Source: Colwellia sp. Arc7-D (GTDB taxonomy: Bacteria; Pseudomonadota; Gammaproteobacteria; Enterobacterales; Alteromonadaceae). From it: DNA of 64,000 nt. Made by a program: the position numbers and the translations under genes. Shown piece after piece: positions 1-11,188 of this stretch. A model generated the notes under the pieces. That model was given only the letters and a program-made list of their open reading frames with translations. It did not search any database and had not been told where the DNA came from. The DNA lies in the NCBI RefSeq assembly GCF_003061515.1, contig NZ_CP028924.1, positions 4,216,001 to 4,280,000 of the forward strand. The letters run 5' to 3'. Positions within the stretch are counted from its first letter, which is position 1. Each line of letters begins with the position of its first letter.

Positions 1-1242
1 GAATATTTAACCCCCTATGAAGATGCATTAGATAGCTTAAGCGATCAACTTACCAATACCCGAAAACTTCGCTCCGAAGTACCAGAACAAACAGAGCGAA
101 TTGCAGCTTTACTGATACTGGTAGAGCAAAAAACAAATGAATTAAAAAAGACCGTTGAATTAGCACTCGCTGACAAAGAAAAACGCGCGTTAAAACTTGT
201 GATGACAGGTGCGGGTCGTAACTTGTATAAAGAGTTACGAGCCGAATTAGAATATATAAAAATACTCGAGATAAACCACCGAAACACCTTATTTGCCGTG
301 CTTTCAACAGTTGAGCGAGAAGCAAAAGTTACTTTCGCTATTTCGGGTATTACCAGTGCTTTATTACTTTTAGGCTTAGCCTTTTTTGCCCGATTAAATA
401 CCAAAAGTGAAGTAAAATATCGTCTTCAACTTGAACAACAAAATGAAGAATTAGCGCAAAAAGTTGCTGCTCGAACCAAAGAACTCACGCTTTATTCAGA
501 TGAGTTATCACGCAGTAACCGTGAACTAGAAGATTTTGCCTTTGTAGCTTCACATGATTTACAAGAACCGCTAAGAAAAATTCGTGCTTTTGGTGACCGG
601 TTACAAACAAACTACGCACAATCATTAGACGAAAAGGGCGCTGATTACATCAACAGAATGAAAAATGCGGCCGAGCGAATGTCAAATTTGATCAATGATT
701 TGCTCGAGTTTTCGCGTATATCCACTCGCGGAAAACCTTTTACCAATGTGCCTTTACAACATCTTATTGAAAGTACCATTGGCGACATAGAGATCAGTAT
801 AGAAGAAAGCGGTGCAAAAATTTTACTGGATGATTTACCCGAAATTAATGCTGACGCGAGCCAAATGCACCACCTTTTTATAAACTTAATTTCTAACGCG
901 ATTAAGTTTCGAAAAGAAGATGTTAAGCCAATAATTATCATACAATATTGCCAACAAGAAATTGCTCAAGAGCAATGGCATATCATCACCGTAAAAGATA
1001 ATGGCATTGGCTTTGAACAAGAGTTTGCCGATAAAATATTTGTACCTTTTCAACGGCTACATGCCAGAACTGAATATAAAGGTACGGGGATTGGTTTAGC
1101 CATAAGCAGGCGAATTGTAGAAAGGCATGGCGGTAAAATTTCAGCAACCAGTATATTGGGTGAGGGAACACAATTCAGGATTGAAATTCCTGTTAATAAC
1201 ACTTTAATTAACTTAACTGGAGAAGATACTAATGCTAAGTAG
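1..1242 (+). CDS. CHASE3-type sensor histidine kinase, 5' truncated by window edge
   Basis: The reading frame is open from base 1, so the gene begins before the window; an internal ATG at 199 is not the real start. The visible N-terminal part is a helical, charged extracytoplasmic segment consistent with a CHASE3 sensor domain. A membrane helix follows (ITSALLLLGLAFFA), then a coiled coil, a HisKA domain with H-box FVASHDLQEPLRKI, and an HATPase_c domain with N-box (NLISNAIKF), G1 (DNGIGF) and G2 (GTGIGLAISRRIVERHGG). This is the arrangement of bacteriophytochrome-like and CHASE3 kinases that phosphorylate Rcp1-type receivers. The stop overlaps the next gene, a receiver of exactly that type, by 11 bases, so the two are very probably a translationally coupled pair. 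The signal sensed cannot be read from the sequence. Confidence 0.9.
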   Translation, partial: EYLTPYEDALDSLSDQLTNTRKLRSEVPEQTERIAALLILVEQKTNELKKTVELALADKEKRALKLVMTGAGRNLYKELRAELEYIKILEINHRNTLFAVLSTVEREAKVTFAISGITSALLLLGLAFFARLNTKSEVKYRLQLEQQNEELAQKVAARTKELTLYSDELSRSNRELEDFAFVASHDLQEPLRKIRAFGDRLQTNYAQSLDEKGADYINRMKNAAERMSNLINDLLEFSRISTRGKPFTNVPLQHLIESTIGDIEISIEESGAKILLDDLPEINADASQMHHLFINLISNAIKFRKEDVKPIIIIQYCQQEIAQEQWHIITVKDNGIGFEQEFADKIFVPFQRLHARTEYKGTGIGLAISRRIVERHGGKISATSILGEGTQFRIEIPVNNTLINLTGEDTNAK

Positions 1243-1684
1243 TAAAGGTAAACCTTTCACTATTTTGATGGCCGATGACGATGAAGATGATCGTTTATTA
1301 ACACAAGACGCCTTACAAGAAAGTAGAGTTCGCAATAACTTATATTGTGTAGAAGACGGCGTGGAGCTACTCGAATACCTCAGAAGAGAAGGTAAATACG
1401 CAGATCCTGCCACCTCACCAAGACCGGGGTTAATTCTGCTTGATTTAAACATGCCAAGAAAAGATGGCAGAGAAGCACTGAAAGAAATTAAAGCAGATGC
1501 AGAATTACAAAATATACCGGTTGTTATTCTGACCACTTCAGGACAAGAAGAAGATAAAGTTAAAGGATATAACTTAGGCGCGGCATCTTATATTACTAAA
1601 CCGGTTAACTTTGAAGGTTTAGTAGAGCTAATGAAAGCGCTAGGTAAATATTGGATAGAATTTGTTGAGTTACCCAATGAATAA
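1232..1684 (+). CDS. Rcp1-like single-domain response regulator
   Basis: This 150-aa protein is a receiver domain with no output domain. The acidic pocket is ADDDEDD near residue 15, the phospho-acceptor Asp lies in LLDLNMPRKDG near residue 70, and the conserved Thr and Lys appear in ILTTSG and ITKPVN. The long insertion before the acceptor (REGKYADPATSPRP) is typical of the Rcp1 family, which pairs with phytochrome-like and CHASE3 kinases. It starts inside the end of the upstream kinase gene and is followed 14 bases later by a hybrid kinase. The likely role is phosphotransfer between the two kinases or protein-protein signalling, not direct DNA binding. Confidence 0.92.
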   Translation: MLSSKGKPFTILMADDDEDDRLLTQDALQESRVRNNLYCVEDGVELLEYLRREGKYADPATSPRPGLILLDLNMPRKDGREALKEIKADAELQNIPVVILTTSGQEEDKVKGYNLGAASYITKPVNFEGLVELMKALGKYWIEFVELPNE

Positions 1685-1698
1685 ATTATAAAAAGCCA

Positions 1699-3657
1699 AT
1701 GAATATAAAAAATATGCCCACACCCGTTGCTCGTGTACTACTTGTTGAAGATGATGAAGATGATTACATTCTCACCAGTGAATATCTGAATCAGTTAGAC
1801 TCACATACATTTGAAATAGACTGGGTAACCAATCCAACAAAAGCACTGGAGCAGCTTAACCTTGGAAAGCATGATATTTGCCTGCTTGATTATCAGCTTG
1901 GTGCATACAATGGTTTAACGGTATTAGAAAAAGCATCAAAAGCCGGCTGTTCTACACCTATAATAATGTTAACAGGCCAATCAGACGAGACGCTTGATCA
2001 GTCTGCGTTAGCTGCTGGCGCTGTTGATTATCTCGTTAAGGGTGAAATTACCACCTCAAGATTTGCTCGTGCTATTAGGTATGCCCTGGCTCGACAAGAA
2101 ATTGAAAATGAACGGGTTGAGCGTATAAACGCCGAAATGCAAAATCAATCAAAAGATAGGTTTCTCGCACACTTAAGTCATGAACTTCGAACACCATTAA
2201 CCTCAATACTCGGCTATACCGAAATATTATTAAACAGTAATAAAGCACCAAATGCTGAAACTGAACTCAATATTATATTCAATAATGGCAAACACTTATT
2301 AGGCTTGTTAAACAATGTCCTGGATTTATCAAAAATTGCCGTTGGTAAACTCGAATACAACTTTTCAACCATTAACTTAGACAGTTTCATCGCAGATATA
2401 TTTTGCTTAATGCAAGTGCATGCTACAGATCAAAACCTTAAATTAGTAATGCACGCGCGCACCCCATTACCTTTAGAAATATATTCCGATCCTGTACGCC
2501 TTCGCCAAGTAATAATTAACTTACTTCATAACGGCATTAAATTTACCGAAAAAGGTCAAGTTTCGTTAAGTGTTTGGACTGAGCTAATCAATGAAAAAGA
2601 AATGCTGAAATTTTCAGTCGTAGACACAGGCCAAGGTATTCCAGAGAATATGTTAGGCAATATATTTAAGCCCTTTGAGCAAGTTGAAGATTTTATATCA
2701 AGAAAAGAACAAGGTGCAGGTTTAGGTTTATCAATTTGTACTGAATTAATTCAGCATATGGGCGGTTCAATCAACGTTCAATCTGTTGTAAATCAAGGTA
2801 GCGAATTTACATTTTCCATCGATCCTGGCGATATTGTTAATCAAGAACGAGTGCTACTGGCTTTTGAGCAAGAACATTCAACCCATGAATTTTTAACACT
2901 CACGCCATTACAAGGGCAGGTATTAGTCGTTGATGATATGGATGATATCAGACGATTAATTGGTCATATTTGTCAATCGTTTGGCCTCAATGTTAGTTAT
3001 GCATCCAACGGCTTACAAGCAATAGAAGAATGTGAATTAGCTCGTGAAAAAGGTCATAGTTTTGATCTTGTTTTAATGGATATTCACATGCCAACATTAG
3101 ACGGCAAACGAGCGATTCAAAAATTAAGAGCGTTAGATTTTAACAACCCTATTGTTGCTGTTACTGCTGCCACCATGAAAGGTGTAAAACAAGAGTTACT
3201 AGCACTTGGCTTTAATCATATTGTTGCCAAGCCAATAGACAAACACGAGCTATACCAAAGCTTAGCTAACTATCTCATGGTAGAAAACCAACCAAACTCA
3301 AATATATTGCAAGCCAGTGCACAGCGAATTTTAGTGGTTGAAGACGATGAAGACGCCGCTGATGTAACCGTACTATTACTTGAATCTCTAGGTGTTGAAG
3401 CAGTAAAAGCACAAACAGCTCAAATATGCCAAGACCTACTGCACAACGAAAGTAACTGGACGACAGTATTACTTGATCTGCATCTACCAGATGCCAACGG
3501 TCTCGATTTAGCTCAATCAATTAAACACACTTACCCAGATATAACACTAATATTAGTGAGTGGCGCAACAGTACCTGAACAGGCATTGAAACAGGCAGGT
3601 ATTAATAAAGCGATATTAAAACCCATTAATCTTGATATTTTAAAAGCCCTGATCTAA
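1699..3657 (+). CDS. hybrid sensor kinase, REC-HisKA-HATPase-REC-REC
   Basis: This 652-aa cytoplasmic hybrid kinase has no membrane segment. Order: N-terminal receiver (LLVEDDEDD, acceptor in LLDYQLG, about 10-130), a short coiled coil, HisKA with LAHLSHELRTPLTSILGY (phospho-His near 161), HATPase_c (NLLHNGIKF, DTGQGIP, GAGLGLSI; about 270-375), a second receiver (VLVVDDMDD, acceptor in LMDIHMP; about 410-530) and a third (ILVVEDDEDAAD, acceptor in LLDLHLP; to the C-terminus). The final receiver ends almost at the stop codon, so no Hpt or DNA-binding output domain is present. With the upstream kinase and receiver it forms a three-gene phosphorelay. The N-terminal receiver probably takes input from the partner kinase; this is inference. 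Confidence 0.92.
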   Translation: MNIKNMPTPVARVLLVEDDEDDYILTSEYLNQLDSHTFEIDWVTNPTKALEQLNLGKHDICLLDYQLGAYNGLTVLEKASKAGCSTPIIMLTGQSDETLDQSALAAGAVDYLVKGEITTSRFARAIRYALARQEIENERVERINAEMQNQSKDRFLAHLSHELRTPLTSILGYTEILLNSNKAPNAETELNIIFNNGKHLLGLLNNVLDLSKIAVGKLEYNFSTINLDSFIADIFCLMQVHATDQNLKLVMHARTPLPLEIYSDPVRLRQVIINLLHNGIKFTEKGQVSLSVWTELINEKEMLKFSVVDTGQGIPENMLGNIFKPFEQVEDFISRKEQGAGLGLSICTELIQHMGGSINVQSVVNQGSEFTFSIDPGDIVNQERVLLAFEQEHSTHEFLTLTPLQGQVLVVDDMDDIRRLIGHICQSFGLNVSYASNGLQAIEECELAREKGHSFDLVLMDIHMPTLDGKRAIQKLRALDFNNPIVAVTAATMKGVKQELLALGFNHIVAKPIDKHELYQSLANYLMVENQPNSNILQASAQRILVVEDDEDAADVTVLLLESLGVEAVKAQTAQICQDLLHNESNWTTVLLDLHLPDANGLDLAQSIKHTYPDITLILVSGATVPEQALKQAGINKAILKPINLDILKALI

Positions 3658-3999
3658 AAGTCCTTAAATAGCTGCGTAATTAAGGGCTTCTAGACCTTAA
3701 CAACCCTAAAATAATTACCTACCTACGTGTAAATGTTTCTAACACGCTAAACTCAGTACAATTCACAAAACAACAAAAGTCTTATTAAACAGCACTTTAA
3801 TGTTATTAAAATATTGGTACGTATCTCGCTTATATAAAATCAATTAACTTCAGCGGGTGTAATACCCTCTTACATATCGAATTACTGTTCTCTAAAGTTG
3901 CCTAAGTAAGGCGGTTTTAAAAACCTCACTAAGTGATCTATTCATTAAGTTTGTGAGTATTAGTAATCGATTAAACGATGAATAAAACGAGGTACTTCT
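3658..3999. other. intergenic, no gene seen
   Basis: This AT-rich spacer of 342 bases separates the phosphorelay operon from the hemerythrin gene. A 7-bp inverted repeat (AAGCCCT at 3644-3650, AGGGCTT at 3683-3689) spans the end of the kinase gene, but no T-run follows, so it is only a weak terminator candidate. A GAGG ribosome-binding sequence precedes the ATG at 4000. No convincing promoter or open frame was found. Confidence 0.5.
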
Positions 4000-4428
4000 A
4001 TGGATATTTTTGCCGCACTGAGCAGTGATCATGAAAAACAAAGATTGTTAATGAAAGCGTTAGTTGACACTACCGGTGATTCAGCTAGTAGACGCGACTT
4101 TTTTGTTGATTTAAAGCATCAACTCAAACAGCACTCTATTGCCGAAGAACGTCACTTTTACATGCCATTGATGAAGCTCGATAGCACAATAGAACTCGCT
4201 CGACATGCTATTGCTGAACATCATGATATCGACGAATTTATTGCAAAGTTAGAAACAACAGATATGGATTCACCCGTTTGGTTGAAAACCATGAAAGCAT
4301 TACAACACAAAGTGCTCCATCACTTGGCTGAGGAAGAAAGAGAGTTTTTTCAACAGGCCGGTAAAAACTTAAGCGCTAGCCAAAAAACAGAGTTAGCTGT
4401 TCAATATCAAGCAGAGATGTCAAATTGA
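4000..4428 (+). CDS. hemerythrin HHE-domain protein
   Basis: This 142-aa all-helical cytoplasmic protein has the spaced His/Glu pattern of the hemerythrin cation-binding domain: SSDHEK near residue 10, HSIAEERHFY near 47, HAIAEHHD near 69 and HHLAEEEREFF near 108. Such proteins bind a di-iron centre and act in oxygen, NO or peroxide sensing, or in iron-sulfur repair. There is no fused partner domain. The stop overlaps the TTG start of the phospholipase gene, which suggests co-translation. A GAGG sequence lies about 8 bases before the ATG. The exact function in this cell is unknown. Confidence 0.88.
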   Translation: MDIFAALSSDHEKQRLLMKALVDTTGDSASRRDFFVDLKHQLKQHSIAEERHFYMPLMKLDSTIELARHAIAEHHDIDEFIAKLETTDMDSPVWLKTMKALQHKVLHHLAEEEREFFQQAGKNLSASQKTELAVQYQAEMSN

Positions 4429-5363
4429 TTAAAAAATTTACCTATAACTTCAACTCAACACTAATGCTGAGTTGGAAAAAAATATTACTAATAAGTGCGA
4501 CTTTGCTTATTAGCTTTGGTATCAGTGCTGAAACCAAAGCTAATGATTTAGAGCTTACGTCAATTTTCGACCAACGTTCCGAGGCTGTAGGTGAAGCCAT
4601 TGATAATCCATTTGCATTTTCACAACATAGGCTAAATTATATATTGCCTTTCTCTTATGTCAGTGATCCAAATACCCTCAGCGCTAGCGGTTTAAGTACT
4701 GAAAACGTTGACAACATAGAAGCAAAATATCAAATCAGCGTTAAGTTACCGTTATACCAAGTAGAAAATAGCACCTCTGGCTTATACATGGCTTTTACAG
4801 CGGTTTCATATTGGCAAGTTTACAATGGTGAAGCTTCAAAACCCTTTAGAGAAACTAATTATGAACCCGAATTATTTTATTCGTGGAGAAATGAGCTCAC
4901 TTTCGCGGGTTTTAAATTCAACCAAATTCGGTTTGGATTAAGCCATCAATCTAATGGTCAAAGTGGTTTACGATCACGAAGCTGGAATAGATTATTTGCA
5001 TCAGCAATGTTCAGTGATGCAGATTCCTTTTACCACATAAAAGCTTGGTATCGAATTAAGGAAGATGAAAAAGATGATCCCTTCGACTCAACTGGTGATG
5101 ACAACCCAGATATAACCACATTTATGGGCCATACAGAGTTCGGTTACGGCACTACGCTTGGCGACTTCAATGTCATGGCGTTAATGAGAAACAACCTAAA
5201 AACCAGTAATAATAAAGGCAGTATTGAACTTAACCTTTCTTACCCAATAAGTGAAAGGTATGAGCTTTTAATGCAATATTTTAATGGCTATGGCGATTCG
5301 TTAGTCGATTATAATCGTCATCAACAACGCATTGGCTTCGGTGTTCAACTAAAGTTTATTTAA
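4425..5363 (+). CDS. pldA: outer-membrane phospholipase A
   Basis: This is an OMPLA-type outer-membrane beta-barrel hydrolase that cleaves acyl chains of misplaced phospholipids when it dimerises. The catalytic block SHQSNGQSGLRSRSWNR (about residues 173-189) carries the His/Ser pair and the following SRSWNR seen in E. coli PldA. The long frame begins with TTG at 4425, overlapping the hemerythrin stop. An ATG at 4464 gives a cleaner signal peptide (MLSWKKILLISATLL...GISA) and may be the real start. Barrel strands continue to the C-terminal FGVQLKFI, which ends with an aromatic and a hydrophobic residue as expected for an outer-membrane barrel. The position next to a diacylglycerol-kinase-type gene suggests a lipid-homeostasis cluster. 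Confidence 0.9.
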   Translation: MIKKFTYNFNSTLMLSWKKILLISATLLISFGISAETKANDLELTSIFDQRSEAVGEAIDNPFAFSQHRLNYILPFSYVSDPNTLSASGLSTENVDNIEAKYQISVKLPLYQVENSTSGLYMAFTAVSYWQVYNGEASKPFRETNYEPELFYSWRNELTFAGFKFNQIRFGLSHQSNGQSGLRSRSWNRLFASAMFSDADSFYHIKAWYRIKEDEKDDPFDSTGDDNPDITTFMGHTEFGYGTTLGDFNVMALMRNNLKTSNNKGSIELNLSYPISERYELLMQYFNGYGDSLVDYNRHQQRIGFGVQLKFI

Positions 5364-5423
5364 GCAAAGTTAATCTAATTTATTAGCCCAACTTAACCAG
5401 CGATCGAAAATAGGAGTCATTGC

Positions 5424-7043
5424 ATGTTTATCGTGAAATATTATCTTATTGGCGCCATTTTGGCATTTTTAGCACTTTTATTAACGAGCACACTCTACTT
5501 TAAAGTTATTTTTGCTTGGGTTGGCCTGTCTTTATCGCTAGTTAGCTTAGCTTATATTTTCGATTTACCTTGGATTTTCAGAAAAAAAAGTAATGGCAGC
5601 ATACCTTTCTATATTCGTTGGATTTTTATTCCTTTTTTATTAGGCACACAACTGTATAACGCATGGGCGAGAAAATATGACAAAGTACCTGCCATTCAAG
5701 AAATTGAGAAAAACCTGTTTTTGGCATGCCGACTTTTTCCGTCAGATATTCCTTATTTAAGAAAACAAGGTGTCAGTGCAATACTGGACGTTACTGCCGA
5801 GTTCGATGGTTTAGATTGGACAGCCGAGAATGAAGAATTAGCTTATTATAATTTACCTGTATTAGATCACAAAAGTCCTAAGTCAGAAGAGTTACTTAAA
5901 GCGGTTCATTGGGTAGACAACCATATTTCAAATGCTAATGGCGTAGTTATACATTGTGCTTTGGGTCGTGGTAGATCAGTTTTGGTGATGGCAGCTTATT
6001 TATTAAGTAAAAATAAATCGCTCAACGTTGCTCAAGCATTAGAAAAAATAACAGGAATACGCTCGACTGCAGGGTTGAATAAGGCGCAGCTGCGAGCATT
6101 AGTACAGTTTAATAAAGATAACTTATTCACAAAACAAAATAATATCTGGATAATCGCCAACCCAGTATCTGGCGGTGGTAAATGGCTGGAAAATAAAGCC
6201 GAAGTGATTCAACGATTATCCCCCTATTTTGTTTGCAATATTTTAGAAACAACCAAAGAAATTTCTGCTAAAACGTTAACCCAACAAGCGATTAAAAACG
6301 GGGCCAATACTATTATTGCCAGCGGTGGTGATGGCACATTAACTGAAGTAGCAACAGAATTAGTAGAAACAGATATAACCATGGGGATTTTACCTATGGG
6401 TACAGCGAACGCACTTGCACATGTACTTTTTGGCATCAGCTCAAAATTTATTCCGCTTAGCACAGCATGCGACGTTATTATTGCGGGTCAAAAAACTAAA
6501 ATTGATAGTGCTAAATGCAACGAAAACTTAATGCTACTGCTTGCAGGTTTAGGTTTTGAAAACAAGATGATCACTGGTGCTAATCGAGAAGAGAAAAATA
6601 ACGGTGGTCAATTCGCATACCTACAAGCATTTTTCCAAGCAGTAAACAGCAATGAAGTATTAGCCCTGAAAATAAAAATAGATGATCACCCTGAACAATC
6701 TGTCGATACAACGAGTTTAGTTATCGCCAATGCCGCACCATTCACCACGATATTAGCGCAAGGCAGAGGTGCACCGAATATTAAAGATGGTTTACTCGAT
6801 GTTACTTGGATATCACCTCAACAAGACATGACTGATAATGTACTAAGTTTAGCTGAATTAGCTTGGTCTGGCCTTACCGAGCAATCACAGCCCGTTCAAA
6901 GTGAACATAACTATGCTAAGAAAATTGTTATCACTGCAGATCATGAACTTGAATATGTTATTGATGGAGAAGTATTTTCAACGAATCGTTTACATATAGA
7001 GGTTATGCCAAAATCGTTAAATATCTTAAGTAATGACGAATAA
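5424..7043 (+). CDS. membrane-anchored dual-specificity phosphatase / diacylglycerol kinase fusion
   Basis: This 539-aa protein has three parts. Residues 1-75 hold two or three hydrophobic helices. Residues about 90-235 form a tyrosine/dual-specificity phosphatase fold with the signature HCALGRGRS (HCx5R). Residues about 240-539 form a diacylglycerol kinase (YegS/LcrD-like) domain with NPVSGGGKW, the nucleotide motif SGGDGT and MGTANALAH. The protein could remove a phosphate from one lipid or phosphoinositide-like substrate and phosphorylate a diacyl or sphingoid lipid with the other domain. The substrates are not visible. The gene follows pldA by 60 bases and has the RBS AGGAG before its ATG. 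Confidence 0.85.
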   Translation: MFIVKYYLIGAILAFLALLLTSTLYFKVIFAWVGLSLSLVSLAYIFDLPWIFRKKSNGSIPFYIRWIFIPFLLGTQLYNAWARKYDKVPAIQEIEKNLFLACRLFPSDIPYLRKQGVSAILDVTAEFDGLDWTAENEELAYYNLPVLDHKSPKSEELLKAVHWVDNHISNANGVVIHCALGRGRSVLVMAAYLLSKNKSLNVAQALEKITGIRSTAGLNKAQLRALVQFNKDNLFTKQNNIWIIANPVSGGGKWLENKAEVIQRLSPYFVCNILETTKEISAKTLTQQAIKNGANTIIASGGDGTLTEVATELVETDITMGILPMGTANALAHVLFGISSKFIPLSTACDVIIAGQKTKIDSAKCNENLMLLLAGLGFENKMITGANREEKNNGGQFAYLQAFFQAVNSNEVLALKIKIDDHPEQSVDTTSLVIANAAPFTTILAQGRGAPNIKDGLLDVTWISPQQDMTDNVLSLAELAWSGLTEQSQPVQSEHNYAKKIVITADHELEYVIDGEVFSTNRLHIEVMPKSLNILSNDE

Positions 7044-7363
7044 AGTTAGCATTACTCTTAATTTAATAAGGCTATAAAGTAATTAACCACAAAATTGCAG
7101 GCTTAACAATTTACCCTGTAAAAGTTACATGGCTTCTTTACCTAATCGATCAACACAAAAAATTAACATATCAATATCAGTAGCTTATGGATTGGCATAA
7201 GTCTTGATTATCTTTAATGACATCTTAATAACCACGGCATATAAAGAGGCTAACAATGAACAGCATAATTATCCCAATTGATTCTGATGATGATGACATT
7301 CAATAAAGAGTTGAATTTACATAAAAATACTAAAAGCACACGCTAAGAAAATTAAGGAAAACA
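7044..7363. other. intergenic with a possible 16-codon ORF
   Basis: This 320-base AT-rich spacer lies between the phosphatase/kinase fusion and mscS. It contains one tiny frame at 7256-7306, MNSIIIPIDSDDDDIQ, preceded at good spacing by AGAGG. It could be a leader peptide, a gene remnant or chance. No terminator with a T-run was seen. Confidence 0.4.
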
Positions 7364-8341
7364 ATGAAATTAATTGAGTTAGATAAATTCTGGCCACTCA
7401 TCAACGAAAAGCTTCAACTATGGTTAGAGGCAGGTATTCAGCACCTGCCAAATATGGTTGTGGCAGTTTTCATCGCGATTATATTTTCCATTATCGCCAG
7501 AATTGTCGGAAATGTTACTCGAAAGGTATTAAGAAAGGCCCTCGACTCCAAACAAATAGCTGACTTGCTATCATCGATTATTAAAGTTGTTGTGCTACTT
7601 TCAGGCATATTTGTGGCATTAGATTTTCTTGGTTTACAAGGCACAGTTACCTCATTATTAGCCGGTGCGGGTATTATTGGTTTAGCCATAGGTTTTGCCT
7701 TTCAAGATATGACCGAGAACTTGATTGCTGGTATTGCTATGGGTATTAGAAAACCATTTCAAATCGGTGACATTGTAAAAACAGAAGAAATTTTTGGTAC
7801 CGTTAAAACCATCAATTTACGCAATACATTGGTTGAAACCTTTTTCGGACAGCTGGAAGTGATTCCAAACAAAATACTCTTTAGAAATGTGCTAACCAAT
7901 TACAGCATTAATGGCATAAGACGTATTGAAGTACCTGTAGGTATATCTTACGCGGATGATCCTGAAGTGGCCGCTGAGGTTATTGTAGAAGCACTCAATG
8001 AGTGTGACTTTATTATCAAACAAGATGAAACGGCAGTTTTTGCAGAAAGCTTTGCAGACAGTAGTATTAATTTATTAGTTTGGTTTTGGATAGATTATCC
8101 AGGCGAAACCGGGTTTATGAAAGCAAGACATGAAGCGATAGTAAAAATAAAATCATCGCTCGAACAAGCTGACATATTAATACCATTCCCAATAAGAACG
8201 TTAGATTTTGGTGCTAAAGGTGGTGAAAAATTAAATACCATGTTGAGCCAAAAGGCGGATAAAAATGGTGATGATAAAGCGAGTTCAAAAAAATGCTGTA
8301 ATAGCTCAACTACTAACGAAATTGACAGCAAAAATGCTTAA
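7364..8341 (+). CDS. small-conductance mechanosensitive channel, MscS family
   Basis: This 325-aa inner-membrane channel releases solutes on hypo-osmotic shock. Three transmembrane helices are visible: about 25-47, 66-85 and the pore helix with the Gly/Ala-rich run SLLAGAGIIGLAIGFAFQD near 97-115. The cytoplasmic MscS beta domain follows (RKPFQIGDIVKTEE, VIPNKIL), then the alpha/beta vestibule. After about residue 285 comes a charged tail ending in KKCCNSSTTNE, which is not part of the usual fold. RBS AAGGA lies about 6 bases upstream. It is isolated from the flanking genes by AT-rich spacers. Confidence 0.92.
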   Translation: MKLIELDKFWPLINEKLQLWLEAGIQHLPNMVVAVFIAIIFSIIARIVGNVTRKVLRKALDSKQIADLLSSIIKVVVLLSGIFVALDFLGLQGTVTSLLAGAGIIGLAIGFAFQDMTENLIAGIAMGIRKPFQIGDIVKTEEIFGTVKTINLRNTLVETFFGQLEVIPNKILFRNVLTNYSINGIRRIEVPVGISYADDPEVAAEVIVEALNECDFIIKQDETAVFAESFADSSINLLVWFWIDYPGETGFMKARHEAIVKIKSSLEQADILIPFPIRTLDFGAKGGEKLNTMLSQKADKNGDDKASSKKCCNSSTTNEIDSKNA

Positions 8342-8360
8342 TTGAGCCATACTCAATTAA
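8338..8360 (+). terminator. perfect 9-bp inverted repeat at the mscS stop
   Basis: TTAATTGAG and CTCAATTAA flank a five-base loop and include the mscS stop codon. There is no T-run after it, so it may be only a weak terminator or an mRNA-stabilising stem. Confidence 0.3.
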
Positions 8361-8425
8361 ATAACAAAAATGCACAATTTAATATTTTTAATCACAATAA
8401 GCTAACAACCTAAAAGGAAAGCAAA

Positions 8426-8575
8426 ATGAAAGCAAAAACATACTATGCACACATAAAATCTATCTTAACGGTATTGTTGCTGAGCAGCGCTTTAGGTGCT
8501 TGTGCCACAATAGAAGGTGCCGGACAAGATATAGAAAGTGCAGGTGAAGCAGTACAAGATGCTGCTGATGGTTAA
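8426..8575 (+). CDS. entericidin A/B-family small lipoprotein
   Basis: A 49-aa frame has a strong RBS (AAAAGGAAAG) and a short lipoprotein signal peptide ending in LGAC, with Cys near residue 26. The mature part carries ATIEGAGQDIESAGEAVQDAA, the amphipathic helix pattern of entericidin EcnA/EcnB. Family members are small membrane lipoproteins made in stationary phase or stress; EcnA and EcnB form an antidote/toxin pair in enterics. Only one copy is present here. It has its own terminator and sits between mscS and katG, a stress-gene setting. It is often missed by gene callers because of its size. Confidence 0.88.
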   Translation: MKAKTYYAHIKSILTVLLLSSALGACATIEGAGQDIESAGEAVQDAADG

Positions 8576-8609
8576 TACCTTATTTGCACGAAAATAATTA
8601 ACTATATTA

Positions 8610-8637
8610 AGCGTCACTTAACCACTGGCGCTTTTAA
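8610..8637 (+). terminator. intrinsic terminator after the entericidin gene
   Basis: AGCGTCA and TGGCGCT pair with one G-U wobble around a nine-base loop and are followed by TTTTAATTATTT. It lies 34 bases after the entericidin stop. Confidence 0.65.
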
Positions 8638-8771
8638 TTATTTGAGTCAACTTAAACCAATTTATCTGAAACTTTTTGATATAAATTTAGGTCTATATTA
8701 TTCGATTGTTTAACTGCTAGTTTTTCTAACCATGTGATCGCGTTAAGTAACTCTGCCGTACAATCCGATGA

Positions 8772-10982
<2,211 letters not shown>

Positions 10983-10999
10983 TATTTCTTTAGAACAGC

Positions 11000-11040
11000 C
11001 CCCTACACAAATAATGTAACCCTAAGTGTAGGGGATTAAT
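11000..11040 (+). terminator. katG terminator
   Basis: CCCCTACAC (11000-11008) and GTGTAGGGG (11026-11034) form a 9-bp stem with a 17-base loop, followed by ATTAATTTTC. It lies 17 bases after the katG stop. Confidence 0.75.
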
Positions 11041-11041
11041 T

Positions 11042-11086
11042 TTCTGCCAGACTTTATCCAAATAAGGTTTGGCAGAAACATTCCTT
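11042..11086 (+). terminator. second stem-loop after katG
   Basis: TTCTGCCA (11042-11049) and TGGCAGAA (11070-11077) form an 8-bp stem followed by ACATTCCTTTTT. It lies about 100 bases past the end of the convergent lipoprotein gene, so it may work for katG read-through or as a back-up terminator. Confidence 0.5.
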
Positions 11087-11188
11087 TTTAGCTCTTCTAT
11101 TTCTACTTCATAAACTCTACGCCGTAAATTCTGCAGACTAATTCAAACGTTATCCGATGTCATAGATATAAAAGACGAATAAACGATG

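Noticed and set aside
3964..3973. TAATCGATTA before the hemerythrin gene, similar to the LacI operator core
   Set aside because: Only 10 bp match and the gene has no link to sugar use; in AT-rich DNA this can arise by chance.
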